This document shows positions 1-7,447 of a stretch of DNA of 11,648 bases, piece after piece. The number at the start of each line of letters is the position of its first letter. Positions within the stretch are counted from its first letter, which is position 1. Origin of the DNA: an uncultured Lysobacteraceae bacterium (GTDB lineage Bacteria; Pseudomonadota; Gammaproteobacteria; Xanthomonadales; Rhodanobacteraceae). The stretch spans positions 1-11,648 of the forward strand of contig CAMLSI010000126.1 of NCBI GenBank assembly GCA_946482585.1. Direction: 5' to 3'. Under the pieces are notes generated by a model that saw only the letters and a program-made list of their open reading frames with translations, had not been told where the DNA came from and did not search any database. The translations under genes and the position numbers were made by a program.

Positions 1-637
1 AGATCGTCTGGCTCGCGAGGCCGACCGCGAACGACTGCTGCACCTGCGGCGCCGCGGCGTAGTTCGCATTGCCGGCCTGGTTCGCATTGATGACACAGGT
101 GCCGGCTGCGGTGAACGTGACGCTGCTGCCCGCGATCGCGCAGATGCCGCTCGCGGCCGCGTCGATCGCAAAGCTGACCGGCAGGCCCGAGGTCGCGGTC
201 GCGCTGACCGTGTAGGCCGCGCCGCCGATCTGCGCGTTGGACGGCGCTGAGGAGGTATAGCTGATCGTCTGTGCGCCCTGGCCCACGTTCAGCGGATAGG
301 TGCGTCCACCGCTGCAGCCGGCGCCGTCGGTCGCGGTCACGGTGACGAGGTAGTTGCCGACCTGCGTCGGGGAACCGGTGAGATCCGCCGTCGTGGCGCC
401 GGTCGAAGTGAAGCCGAGGCCGCTGCCGGCCGGCAGGCCGCTCGTGACGGCAAACGTGAACGGTCCGCCGTTGATGTTGCCCGCAGTGAACGAGTGCGAG
501 AACGCCGCGCCGACCGTGGCGGACGGTAGCGCGTTCGACGGCGTCACGCTCGTCGTCGGGCACGGGGCGGCGGCAGCGTCGAACGCGGCGACCGCAAACA
601 GCGCGAGTGTCGCGCAACGCAAGAAGAAAGGTTTCAC
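1..637 (-). CDS. Secreted Ig-like repeat protein, 5' part, runs off left edge
   Basis: I read 212 codons without a stop from a GTG at 637-635 down to the window edge. The start is supported by an AAGGGG ribosome-binding site 8 bases upstream and by an immediate signal peptide (KPFFLRCATLALFAVAAFDAAAA), probably cut near residue 24. Residues about 26-118 resemble a putative-Ig (He_PIG) domain, with the typical G-L-P-A-G and L-T-G-S-P-T-Q-x-G-x-Y motifs. From residue 122 a different unit begins with AQTISYTS and ends with NANYAAAPQVQQSF. The next unit opens with SQTI at the edge, giving a period of 87 residues. Repeats of this kind are common in large bacterial surface or secreted proteins. It starts 11 bases after the stop of the upstream secreted-protein gene, so the two are probably co-transcribed. 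Its function is unknown and adhesion is only a guess. Total length cannot be judged. Confidence 0.82.
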   Translation of the reverse strand, partial: MKPFFLRCATLALFAVAAFDAAAAPCPTTSVTPSNALPSATVGAAFSHSFTAGNINGGPFTFAVTSGLPAGSGLGFTSTGATTADLTGSPTQVGNYLVTVTATDGAGCSGGRTYPLNVGQGAQTISYTSSAPSNAQIGGAAYTVSATATSGLPVSFAIDAAASGICAIAGSSVTFTAAGTCVINANQAGNANYAAAPQVQQSFAVGLASQTI

Positions 638-648
638 GGCGCGTCCCC

Positions 649-1362
649 TTAGTCGATGCCGAAACGGATCAGTTCGACCGGCGTCGTGCTGTTGAGCACC
701 AGCACGAAGTGGTCGAAATTGACCGCGTAGTCGGATTGGGTCGGCGTCGCGCCGGTCTGGCGCAGGTAGCCGCGTATTTCCGCGCTCGCTGCCATGACCG
801 GCGCGCCGTTCGGCACGAAGTTGTTGTCGGTGATGCGGTACCACGTCGCCGCCGGCACTGCGGGAGCGATCAGGGTCTGCGCCTGCGTGCCGCCGCTCAG
901 GAAACCGCTGCAGCCGGTACCGGAATACAGCCGGATCTCGGCCGTCGCACTGACCGCGCCGTCGAGCGCGGCGGCATTCGCCGCCCAGAACGCGACGCTG
1001 TAGTTGACGAAGTTCACGCTGGTCGGCGCGGAGAAGTCGAAGCACTGCGAGATGCCCGACTTCGCATGCGTCGCCGAAGGCGTCAGGTGCACGAGTGCCG
1101 AACCGGAGGTCGGGCTCGCATTGACGTCGGGCGGCGATTGCCAGGTCGGCGCGGCACCGGTCGCGACCGGATCGGGCGCCGCGGACAGGAAGGTCTGGAA
1201 CGGCGCGATCTGCGTATCGAGCTGCGGATTCGGCACTAACGTCTGCGCCTGCAGCGCGGACGCTGCGGCTACGGCGAACAGCGCCGCGAGCGGACGGACC
1301 ATCGTGCGCCGTAGCACGGACGGCACGACCCGATTCGCGGAGCAGCGAATGGTGCGATGCAT
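649..1362 (-). CDS. Secreted protein of unknown function, 237 aa
   Basis: The ATG at 1362 has a good ribosome-binding site (AGGGG, 7 bases upstream). An internal ATG at residue 21 would give a neater signal peptide (MVRPLAALFAVAAASALQA) but has no visible ribosome-binding site, so I kept the longer form. The signal sequence probably ends at LQA, residues 37-39. The mature part is rich in Ala, Ser, Thr and Pro, with four cysteine-poor beta-type stretches. It contains ISQCFDF and the phrase AEIRLYSGTGCSGFL, resembling jelly-roll or carbohydrate-binding-like secreted proteins of environmental bacteria. I do not recognise a named family. The C-terminus ends TTPVELIRFGID. Similar V-E-L-x-x-F endings are common in predicted secreted proteins, and its meaning here is unknown. 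It lies directly upstream of the Ig-repeat gene with an 11-base gap, suggesting joint expression and perhaps joint surface function. Confidence 0.72.
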   Translation of the reverse strand: MHRTIRCSANRVVPSVLRRTMVRPLAALFAVAAASALQAQTLVPNPQLDTQIAPFQTFLSAAPDPVATGAAPTWQSPPDVNASPTSGSALVHLTPSATHAKSGISQCFDFSAPTSVNFVNYSVAFWAANAAALDGAVSATAEIRLYSGTGCSGFLSGGTQAQTLIAPAVPAATWYRITDNNFVPNGAPVMAASAEIRGYLRQTGATPTQSDYAVNFDHFVLVLNSTTPVELIRFGID

Positions 1363-1579
1363 GAATTTCCCCTATTGCCTGGTTCGTGTTGCGGGCGGCA
1401 TGCGGATCGCGCTGGCCGCGTGCACGCACGCGCCGGAGTCTAGTGCACGGAATGCGTCAATTGATAACGAATTCTCGGTTTTGCGGGCAGTCTGGCGATA
1501 TACGCGCGCACGGGCGGGCAGCCTGATAGGCCGCCGCGCCGGATTGCGCTTGTGTCGGCGTTTTTTTCTTGTTCCGGCA

Positions 1580-1595
1580 CTTGCCGGCAGGCAAG
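1580..1595. repeat. Inverted repeat upstream of the hemN FNR box
   Basis: CTTGCC-GGCA-GGCAAG forms a perfect 6-base inverted repeat with a 4-base spacer, and it contains the palindrome TGCCGGCA. It is centred about 63.5 bases upstream of the predicted hemN transcription start, a usual place for a second regulator. I do not recognise the protein that would bind it. Confidence 0.4.
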
Positions 1596-1602
1596 CCTGT
1601 AC

Positions 1603-1616
1603 TTGACCGAGATCAA
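1603..1616 (+). promoter_or_regulatory. FNR/Anr box of hemN-fnr
   Basis: TTGAC-CGAG-ATCAA matches the FNR/Anr consensus TTGAT-N4-ATCAA at 9 of 10 positions. It lies 22 bases upstream of a -10-like TAGCGT at 1639-1644. By class II geometry (site centred at -41.5) the transcript would start at 1651. This would put hemN and the downstream FNR-type gene under anaerobic activation, and so make the regulator autoregulated. Confidence 0.8.
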
Positions 1617-1638
1617 GGCGGCGGTCGTGACGCGGCAC

Positions 1639-1644
1639 TAGCGT
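1639..1644 (+). promoter_or_regulatory. Predicted -10 element of hemN
   Basis: TAGCGT matches TATAAT at only 3 of 6 positions. It sits at the same distance (22 bases) from the FNR box as the -10-like hexamers of norB and nirK. The TAG is also an in-frame stop for hemN, so the coding region cannot begin upstream of it. Confidence 0.5.
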
Positions 1645-1650
1645 GACGGC

Positions 1651-3054
1651 ATGACGATGCCTCCGCCCCTTGCCGAGTTCGACGCCGCGCTGGTCGCCCG
1701 CTACGACCAGCCCGGGCCCCGCTATACCTCTTACCCGACCGCACCGCAGTTCGCGACGAGTTTCGGCGAGGCCGAGTTCATGGCCTGCGCGCGCAGTTCG
1801 AACGACGATCCGATCCCGCGCCCGCTGTCGCTCTACGTGCACGTGCCGTTCTGCGAGAGTCCCTGCTTCTACTGTGGCTGCACGCGCGTGATCACGCGCG
1901 AACACGGCAAGGCCGAGGTCTATCTCGAACGCCTGTTCCGCGAGATCGAACTGACCGCGCCGCTGTTCGACCGCGATCGCAAGGCGGTGCAGCTGCATCT
2001 GGGCGGCGGCACGCCGAACTTTCTCGACCTGCGCCAGATGGGCGATCTCTGCGACTCCCTGCATCGGCATTTCGCGCTGGAGCGCAGCGACACGCGCGAG
2101 TTCGGCATCGAGCTCGACCCGCGTCACGCCGACGCCGACTACGTGGCCGGACTCGGCGACCTCGGCTTCAACCGGCTCAGCGTCGGCATACAGGATTTCG
2201 ATCCGGCCGTGCAGCAGGCAGTCAACCGCATTCAGTCGATCGCGCAGACCGCGGCCGTACTTGAGGCCGCACGCACCGCCGGATTCCGTTCGCTGAGCGT
2301 CGATCTCATCTATGGCCTGCCCGCACAGACGCCAGCCGGTTTCGCGCGCACGCTGGACGACGTCATCGCGCTGCGGCCGGACCGCGTCGCGACCTACGGC
2401 TACGCGCATCTGCCCGACATCTTCCGCGCGCAGCGCCGCATCGACGCGGCGAAGCTGCCGGATGCGGCGACGCGCCTGGCGCTGCTCGCGCTGTGCGTCG
2501 AACGGCTCTGCAACGCGGGTTATCGCTACATCGGCATGGATCATTTCGCGCTGCCGGGCGACGAGCTGGTCCGCGCGCAGGACGACGGCACGCTGCAGCG
2601 CAACTTCCAGGGTTATTCGACGCATGGCGACTGCGACCTGGTCGGCCTCGGCGTCAGCGCGATCAGCAAGATCGGCACGAGTTACAGCCAGCACCTGCGC
2701 GAGTTGCCGGCGTATTACGCCGCGCTCGATCGCGGGCATCTGCCGGTTGCCCGCGGACTGCTGCTCGGCGAGGACGATCGCATCCGCGGCGACGCGATCC
2801 TGCAGCTCATGTGTCACGGCACACTCGACGGCGGCGCCTTCGGCCGCCGCCACGGCATCGACACGAACGCCTACTTCGCCCGTGAGTTCGACGAGCTCGC
2901 CGGACTCGAGCGCGACGGACTCGTGCAGCTCGACGCCGGGCGCGTGACCGTGACGCCGCGCGGCCGCTTCCTGCTGCGCGCGATCGCCCGCGTTTTCGAT
3001 GCGTATCATCGCCGGCCCCAGGCCACTCTCCTGCGTCATTCACGCGTGATCTGA
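1651..3054 (+). CDS. hemN: Oxygen-independent coproporphyrinogen III oxidase
   Basis: This radical-SAM enzyme converts coproporphyrinogen III to protoporphyrinogen IX in the cytoplasm without oxygen, so haem can be made anaerobically. The 467-residue length is typical. The N-terminal substrate motif GPRYTSYPTA is at residues 22-31. The [4Fe-4S] ligands follow in PFCESPCFYCGC: Cys68, Cys72 and Cys75, with the family's extra Cys77. The SAM-binding GGGTP is at 118-122. The C-terminal HemN domain is present (RGDAILQLMCHG). An in-frame TAG at 1639 limits the start to ATG 1651 or ATG 1657. Neither has a ribosome-binding site, and the predicted transcription start is 1651. It is probably co-transcribed with the FNR-type gene 9 bases downstream. 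Haem is needed here for qNor and for the cytochrome domain of NirK. Confidence 0.96.
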   Translation: MTMPPPLAEFDAALVARYDQPGPRYTSYPTAPQFATSFGEAEFMACARSSNDDPIPRPLSLYVHVPFCESPCFYCGCTRVITREHGKAEVYLERLFREIELTAPLFDRDRKAVQLHLGGGTPNFLDLRQMGDLCDSLHRHFALERSDTREFGIELDPRHADADYVAGLGDLGFNRLSVGIQDFDPAVQQAVNRIQSIAQTAAVLEAARTAGFRSLSVDLIYGLPAQTPAGFARTLDDVIALRPDRVATYGYAHLPDIFRAQRRIDAAKLPDAATRLALLALCVERLCNAGYRYIGMDHFALPGDELVRAQDDGTLQRNFQGYSTHGDCDLVGLGVSAISKIGTSYSQHLRELPAYYAALDRGHLPVARGLLLGEDDRIRGDAILQLMCHGTLDGGAFGRRHGIDTNAYFAREFDELAGLERDGLVQLDAGRVTVTPRGRFLLRAIARVFDAYHRRPQATLLRHSRVI

Positions 3055-3063
3055 GGAGTCGGC

Positions 3064-3837
3064 ATGTCCCGGGCCGAGACCGCGAGCCTTTCGACCACGG
3101 CCGAAGCGTCGCTCGCCGACGACGGCGACGCGCGCCGGTTCTGCACCAACTGCAGCTTCGGCCGCGTCTGCCTGCCGAACGGCTACGACAAGGCCGCGCT
3201 GCACGAGCTGCATTGCCTCGTCGAGCACGTCGGCCCGTTCCGCGGCGGCCATCACCTGTTCCGCATCAACGATGCTTTCGGTGCGATCTATTCGGTGCGC
3301 GCCGGCATGATCAAGACCTACGTGGTCGACGAGCGCGGGCGCGAACAGGTCACCGGCTTCTATCTGCCGGGCGAACTCGTCGGCCTCAATGCGATCTATC
3401 CGGCGCGCTATCCCTGCAACGCGGTCACGCTGGACACCGCGGCCCTGTGCCGCTTCTCGTTTCCGGCCATGGCGACGCTGGCGACGCGCCTGCCGCACCT
3501 GCAGGAGCAATTGTTCCGGCTCCTGAGCAAGGACATCGGCACTGCCTCGTTGCTGTCGGGCGACTACACCGCGGAAGAGCGCCTCGCCGCGTTCCTGATC
3601 GATCTCGCCGACCGCTACGCCGCGCGCGGCTATTCGGCGCGCCGCCTGCATCTGTCCATGCCGCGCTCGGACATCGCGAACTACCTGCGCCTCGCCGCCG
3701 AAACCGTGAGCCGCGTGCTCGGCCGGCTGCAGGAACGCGGCCTGCTGCGCATCGAGGGACGCGACGTGGAAGTGCTCGATCCTGTGGCATTGCGCCACAG
3801 CGCGCGCTGCGTGCTGCAGCATCGCCATTCCGACTGA
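3064..3837 (+). CDS. fnr: FNR/Anr-type oxygen-sensing transcription regulator
   Basis: This CRP/FNR-superfamily activator has 257 residues. The N-terminal FCTNCSFGRVC gives Cys27, Cys30 and Cys36, with the C-x2-C-x5-C spacing of E. coli FNR. Cys129 in TLDTAALC lines up with FNR Cys122, with the same 7-residue offset as the first cysteines. All four [4Fe-4S] ligands therefore appear present, so this is an oxygen sensor like FNR/Anr and not a cluster-free NO sensor like Dnr. The cyclic-nucleotide-binding-like fold is at about 45-150. The helix-turn-helix is SDIANYLRLAAETVSRVLGR (202-221). Its recognition residues Glu213, Ser216 and Arg217 match FNR E209/S212/R213 and suit TTGAT half-sites, which occur three times here. 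The start has a strong ribosome-binding site (GAGGAG). It follows hemN by 9 bases. Its stop codon lies inside the FNR box of norB. Confidence 0.95.
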   Translation: MSRAETASLSTTAEASLADDGDARRFCTNCSFGRVCLPNGYDKAALHELHCLVEHVGPFRGGHHLFRINDAFGAIYSVRAGMIKTYVVDERGREQVTGFYLPGELVGLNAIYPARYPCNAVTLDTAALCRFSFPAMATLATRLPHLQEQLFRLLSKDIGTASLLSGDYTAEERLAAFLIDLADRYAARGYSARRLHLSMPRSDIANYLRLAAETVSRVLGRLQERGLLRIEGRDVEVLDPVALRHSARCVLQHRHSD

Positions 3838-3847
3838 TCTGGATCAA
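3834..3847 (+). promoter_or_regulatory. FNR/Anr box of the norB operon
   Basis: CTGAT-CTGG-ATCAA matches TTGAT-N4-ATCAA at 9 of 10 positions. Its TGA at 3835-3837 is the stop codon of the FNR-type gene. The box is 22 bases upstream of a -10-like CATGCT at 3870-3875. The predicted transcription start is 3882, giving a leader of about 21 bases before norB. Confidence 0.78.
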
Positions 3848-3869
3848 GGCGCCGCCGCCGGACCCGCCG

Positions 3870-3875
3870 CATGCT
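3870..3875 (+). promoter_or_regulatory. Predicted -10 element of norB
   Basis: CATGCT matches TATAAT at 3 of 6 positions. It is called because it sits exactly where a class II FNR promoter needs a -10, with the same 22-base spacing as at hemN and nirK. Confidence 0.42.
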
Positions 3876-3884
3876 GGCCCGGAA

Positions 3885-3918
3885 TCCACGACGGAGTCTT
3901 CCATGACGGAGTCTTCCA
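3885..3918 (+). repeat. 15-base tandem duplication over the norB ribosome-binding site and start
   Basis: Bases 3885-3903 (TCCACGACGGAGTCTTCCA) recur at 3900-3918 with one difference (ACG versus ATG). The first copy supplies the CGGAG ribosome-binding site. The second carries the ATG at 3903 and encodes MTESST. The period of 15 keeps the reading frame. Confidence 0.85.
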
Positions 3919-6191
3919 CTACCTCGGCACGGCGATTGTGGCTCGCGCTGGGGCTGCTGCTCGCCGCGACGTTTTCGGTGCTGCTCTGGCAGGGCCGAGA
4001 GATCTACCATGCCGCGCCGCCGATTCCGGCAAAGATCGTCGCCGACGACGGCACCGTGCTCCATACGCGCGAAGACATCGACGCCGGCCGCCAGGTCTGG
4101 CAGTCGATAGGCGGCCAGCAGCTCGGCTCGATCTGGGGCCACGGCGCGCTCGTCGCGCCGGACTGGAGCGCCGACTGGCTGCATCGCGAAGCCCAGGCCC
4201 TGCTCGAGCGCCGGGCGCAGCGCGAACACCGCGCCGCGTTCGCCGCACTCGACGCACCGGCACAGGCCGCATTGCGCGCGGGACTGCGCAGTGAACTACG
4301 CCGCAATGGATACGATGCGGCATCCGATACGGTCACGGTAAGCGCGGACCGCGCTGCCGCGATGGCCGAGGTCGCCGCGCATTACGAGAGCCTGTTCGGC
4401 AACGACGCGGCCACGCGCGAGTTGCGCGAAGCCTACGCGATGCGCAACGACACCGTGCCCGATCCGGCGCACCGGCGCCAGGTCGCGGCGTTCTTCTTCT
4501 GGACGGCCTGGGCCGCAGTGACCACACGGCCCGGCACCGACGTCAGCTACACCAGCAACTGGCCCTACGACCCCGACGTCGGCAACACACCGACTTCCAG
4601 CGCCTTCGTCTGGAGCGTCTTCAGCGTGCTGTTCATGATCGCGGGCATCGCGCTGCTCGCCTGGCATCACGCCGTGCGGCACGGCAGGGAAGCGCCGTTG
4701 ACGCCGCCGGCGAGCGATCCGCTCGCGCAGCTCGCGATCACGCCGTCGATGCGCGCGACCGCGAAATACTTCTGGGTCGTGATCGCGCTGTTCCTCGTGC
4801 AGATCCTGCTCGGCGCGCTGACCGCGCACTACCAGGTGGAAGGGCAACAGTTCTACGGTGTCGAGATTTCGCAAGTGCTGCCCTACTCGCTCACGCGCAG
4901 CTGGCACACCGAGCTGGCGGTGCTCTGGATCGCGACCGCGTGGCTCGGCACCGGGCTCTACATCGGACCGGCGATCTCGGGACACGAGCCCCGCTTCCAG
5001 CGCCTCGGCGTCAACGTGCTGTTCGGCTGCCTGCTCGTCATCGTCGTCGGCGCGTTCGCGGGCCAGTGGTTCGCCGTGATGCAAAAACTCGGGCTCGCGC
5101 ACAACTTCTGGTTCGGCCATCAGGGCTGGGAATACGTCGACCTCGGCCGCTTCTGGCAGCTGTTCCTGTTCGTCGGCCTGCTGCTCTGGCTCACGCTGGT
5201 CGGCCGTGCGCTCTGGCCGGCGCTGCGCCGCCGCGACGACATGGCGTCCATCGTCGGGCTGCTGTTCCTGTCGACCGTCGCGATCGGCCTGTTCTACGGC
5301 GCCGGCCTGATGTGGGGCGAACACACGCATATCGCGCTCGTCGAGTATTGGCGCTGGTGGGTGGTGCATCTCTGGGTCGAAGGGTTCTTCGAGGTGTTCG
5401 CGGTCGCGGTGATCAGCTTCCTGTTCGTCAAGCTCGGCCTCGTGCGTGCGCGCAGCGCGACCGTGAACGTGCTGTTCGCGACCATCGTGTTCATGGCCGG
5501 CGGCGTGCTCGGCACCTTCCATCATCTGTACTTCGCGGGCACGACCACCGCAGTGATCGCGCTCGGCGCCTCGTTCTCCGCGCTCGAGGTCGTGCCGCTC
5601 GCGCTGATCGGGCTCGAGGCCTACGAAACCTGGTCGCACGGCCGCGCGACGCCGTGGATGCAGCGCTATCGCTGGCCGATCCGTTTCTTTCTCGCGGTGT
5701 CGTTCTGGAACATCGTCGGCGCAGGGCTGTTCGGCTTTCTCATCAATACGCCGCTCGCGCTGTACTACATGCAGGGATTGAATCTGACGCCGCTGCACGG
5801 ACACACGGCGCTGTTCGGCGTCTACGGCATGCTCGGCATCGGCCTGATGCTGTTCTGCCTGCGCGGCCTGCGCCCGCGCGCCTGCTGGAACGATGCGCTG
5901 CTCGGCCGCGCGTTCTGGGCATTCAACCTCGGACTGGCGCTGATGGCGCTGCTGACTCTGCTGCCGCTCGGCCTGCTGCAGTTGAACGCCGCGCTCGATC
6001 ACGGCTACTGGTTCGCGCGTTCGGCCGAATTCATGGGCCGTCCCGTGATCCATCTGCTGGTCTGGCTGCGCGTGCCCGGCGACTGCATCTTCGCTGCGGG
6101 CGCGCTGTTGTTCGCCTGGTTCGTGCTGCGCCTCTGGATCGCGCCGCGCGAGCAGGCGGCCGACATCGAAGGAGCGACCGGGCATGCCTGA
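3903..6191 (+). CDS. norB: Quinol-dependent nitric oxide reductase (qNor, single subunit)
   Basis: This integral inner-membrane enzyme of the haem-copper oxidase superfamily reduces 2 NO to N2O with electrons from quinol (also named norZ). It has 762 residues, a normal qNor length. The first membrane helix is at about 11-30. A periplasmic NorC-like domain without haem c follows (to about 230), with the qNor signature DIDAGRQVWQSIGGQQLGSIWGHG. The catalytic core has about a dozen helices. Its ligands are His335 (SWHTE, haem b), His489 and Glu493 (HLWVEGFFE) with His540 and His541 (FHH) for the non-haem iron, and His632 (haem b3) and His634 (haem b) in LHGH. Glu497 is the second conserved glutamate. 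There is no CxxCH, consistent with direct quinol use. ATG 3903 has CGGAG 6 bases upstream. The frame is open further upstream, but that part overlaps fnr. It overlaps nnrS by 8 bases. Confidence 0.96.
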   Translation: MTESSTTSARRLWLALGLLLAATFSVLLWQGREIYHAAPPIPAKIVADDGTVLHTREDIDAGRQVWQSIGGQQLGSIWGHGALVAPDWSADWLHREAQALLERRAQREHRAAFAALDAPAQAALRAGLRSELRRNGYDAASDTVTVSADRAAAMAEVAAHYESLFGNDAATRELREAYAMRNDTVPDPAHRRQVAAFFFWTAWAAVTTRPGTDVSYTSNWPYDPDVGNTPTSSAFVWSVFSVLFMIAGIALLAWHHAVRHGREAPLTPPASDPLAQLAITPSMRATAKYFWVVIALFLVQILLGALTAHYQVEGQQFYGVEISQVLPYSLTRSWHTELAVLWIATAWLGTGLYIGPAISGHEPRFQRLGVNVLFGCLLVIVVGAFAGQWFAVMQKLGLAHNFWFGHQGWEYVDLGRFWQLFLFVGLLLWLTLVGRALWPALRRRDDMASIVGLLFLSTVAIGLFYGAGLMWGEHTHIALVEYWRWWVVHLWVEGFFEVFAVAVISFLFVKLGLVRARSATVNVLFATIVFMAGGVLGTFHHLYFAGTTTAVIALGASFSALEVVPLALIGLEAYETWSHGRATPWMQRYRWPIRFFLAVSFWNIVGAGLFGFLINTPLALYYMQGLNLTPLHGHTALFGVYGMLGIGLMLFCLRGLRPRACWNDALLGRAFWAFNLGLALMALLTLLPLGLLQLNAALDHGYWFARSAEFMGRPVIHLLVWLRVPGDCIFAAGALLFAWFVLRLWIAPREQAADIEGATGHA

Positions 6192-7428
6192 GTCGCCCAC
6201 TGCGTCCGTGCGCGGCGGCGCCTTCGCCGAGCTGCCGCGTCTCCTCAGCGCGGCGCCGCACCGGCTGCTGTTCGCTGCCGGTGCGAGCGCGGTCATCGTG
6301 TCGATGCTCTGGTGGGCGCTGACCCTGCTTGGCGCGCGCTACGGCCGGCCCCTGCCCACGCCGCCGCTGCCGCCGGGCTGGGCGCATGCGCTCCTGGTGC
6401 AGTACGGCATGCTCGGGCCTTTCCTGTTCGGCTTCCTGCTCACGGTGTTTCCACGCTGGCTCTCGCAGCCGGCGCTGACGCGGCGCCACTACGTGCCGGT
6501 GTTCGGCGGCGTGTTCGGCGGCTATCTCGTCGCCCATGCCGGGTTGCTCGGTTCGCCGATCGCATTCGCCGTCGGAATCGCGCTGCTCACGGCCGGCTGG
6601 ATCGTCGGGCTCGTCGTGCTCGGCCGCGTCATGCGGGCCGCGCGCCGCTTCGATCCGCACGCGGTATCGTGCTATGCGGCACTCGCCTGCGGAGCGCTCG
6701 GGCTTGCGGTCTTCGCGTTCGCGTTCGCGACCGCGCACTGGTCGCTGCTGCCGGCCGCGATCAAGCTCGGCACGTTCGGCCTGCTGCTGCCGATCTATTT
6801 CAGCGTCTGCCATCGCATGGTGCCGTTCTTCTCGGCCAATCTCGTGCCGGGCTATCGCCTGATCCGGCCGCGTGCGAGCCTGCCGGTGCTGTGGCTGCTC
6901 TCGCTCGCGCACCTGGTCCTCGAACTCCTGCCCGCGCCGCGCTGGCTCTGGATCGTCGACGCGCCCCTCATGCTGTATTTCGCCGCGCACGCGATCGCCT
7001 GGCAACCCTGGAAGGCGCGGCGCTCGGGTCTGCTGCTCGTGCTGCATCTCGCGCTGCTCTGGCTGCCGGTCGCGTTCGCGCTGTACGCCCTGCAAAGTCT
7101 GACTTTGTTCACGACGGGAAATATGACGCTCGGCCGCGCGCCGGTGCATGCGCTGACCGTGGGATACTTCGGCTCCATGCTCGTGGCCATGGTCACGCGC
7201 GTGACGCAGGGGCATTCCGGGCGACCGCTGGAGATGGGCGCGATTCCGTGGCTGTGCTTCATCGGGGTGCAGTGCGTCACGGTGCTGCGGCTCGTCGCCG
7301 AACGGCGTGTCGACCAGGGTTTCTGGCTCGCGCTCGTGGCCTGCGCCTGGCTCGTCGCATTCCTGCCGTGGGTGCTGCGTTCGTTGCGGATCTATGCGAC
7401 ACCGCGCGCCGACGGAGCGCCCGGATGA
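6184..7428 (+). CDS. nnrS: NnrS family membrane protein
   Basis: This 414-residue polytopic inner-membrane protein has about 12 hydrophobic segments. It belongs to the NnrS family, haem- and copper-containing proteins linked to NO tolerance in other bacteria. The family hallmarks are present: HALLVQYGMLGPFLFGFLLT with His68, SVCHRMVPFFSA with His210, and the C-terminal pair His322 and His344 in PVHALTVGYFGSMLVAMVTR and VTQGHSGRPL. The conserved histidines are candidate haem or metal ligands. The ATG at 6184 overlaps the norB stop (6189-6191), so translation is probably coupled. A GGAG lies about 10 bases upstream. Its place behind qNor fits a role in lowering NO damage. The exact biochemical activity of the family is not settled. 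Confidence 0.93.
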   Translation: MPESPTASVRGGAFAELPRLLSAAPHRLLFAAGASAVIVSMLWWALTLLGARYGRPLPTPPLPPGWAHALLVQYGMLGPFLFGFLLTVFPRWLSQPALTRRHYVPVFGGVFGGYLVAHAGLLGSPIAFAVGIALLTAGWIVGLVVLGRVMRAARRFDPHAVSCYAALACGALGLAVFAFAFATAHWSLLPAAIKLGTFGLLLPIYFSVCHRMVPFFSANLVPGYRLIRPRASLPVLWLLSLAHLVLELLPAPRWLWIVDAPLMLYFAAHAIAWQPWKARRSGLLLVLHLALLWLPVAFALYALQSLTLFTTGNMTLGRAPVHALTVGYFGSMLVAMVTRVTQGHSGRPLEMGAIPWLCFIGVQCVTVLRLVAERRVDQGFWLALVACAWLVAFLPWVLRSLRIYATPRADGAPG

Positions 7429-7447
7429 GTCGTGCGGGAAACGATCG

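Larger units (their letters stand above)
1363..1650. other. Divergent intergenic region
   Basis: This 288-base region separates the minus-strand secreted genes from hemN. It holds an AT-richer patch at about 1455-1500, where the promoter of the minus-strand pair may lie, although I see no convincing -35/-10 pair. It also holds a T7 run at 1561-1567, an inverted repeat at 1580-1595 and the FNR box of hemN at 1603-1616. I see no small gene in it. Confidence 0.7.

Noticed and set aside
649..690. C-terminus of the 237-residue protein as a PEP-CTERM-type sorting signal
   Set aside because: There is no PEP motif, no membrane helix and no basic tail at the end.
1461..1474. TTGAT half-site as a fourth FNR box (TTGATAACGAATTC)
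   Set aside because: The second half matches ATCAA at only 1 of 5 positions.
1537..1567. Terminator-like stem CGCCG/CGGCG followed by T7 on the plus strand
   Set aside because: The stem is only 5 bases with a 14-base loop, and no plus-strand gene lies upstream. A small RNA ending here cannot be excluded but nothing else supports it.
1372..3039. Long minus-strand open frame (555 codons) opposite hemN
   Set aside because: It lies antisense to a clear hemN, its product is rich in Arg, Ala, Glu and Gln with no domain, and long antisense frames are expected in GC-rich genes.
3064..3837. Regulator as a Dnr/NnrR-type NO sensor
   Set aside because: Those proteins lack the cluster cysteines. Here four cysteines align with those of E. 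coli FNR at a constant 7-residue offset.
3213..3902. Upstream extension of norB
   Set aside because: The open frame is the +2 shadow of fnr. The qNor signal-anchor begins right after ATG 3903, which has a ribosome-binding site and a promoter just upstream.
4296..6296. Minus-strand open frame of 666 codons opposite norB
   Set aside because: Its composition (Glu, Gln, Arg, His, Ala) is that of an antisense shadow, with no recognisable motif, no membrane or signal segment and no ribosome-binding site.
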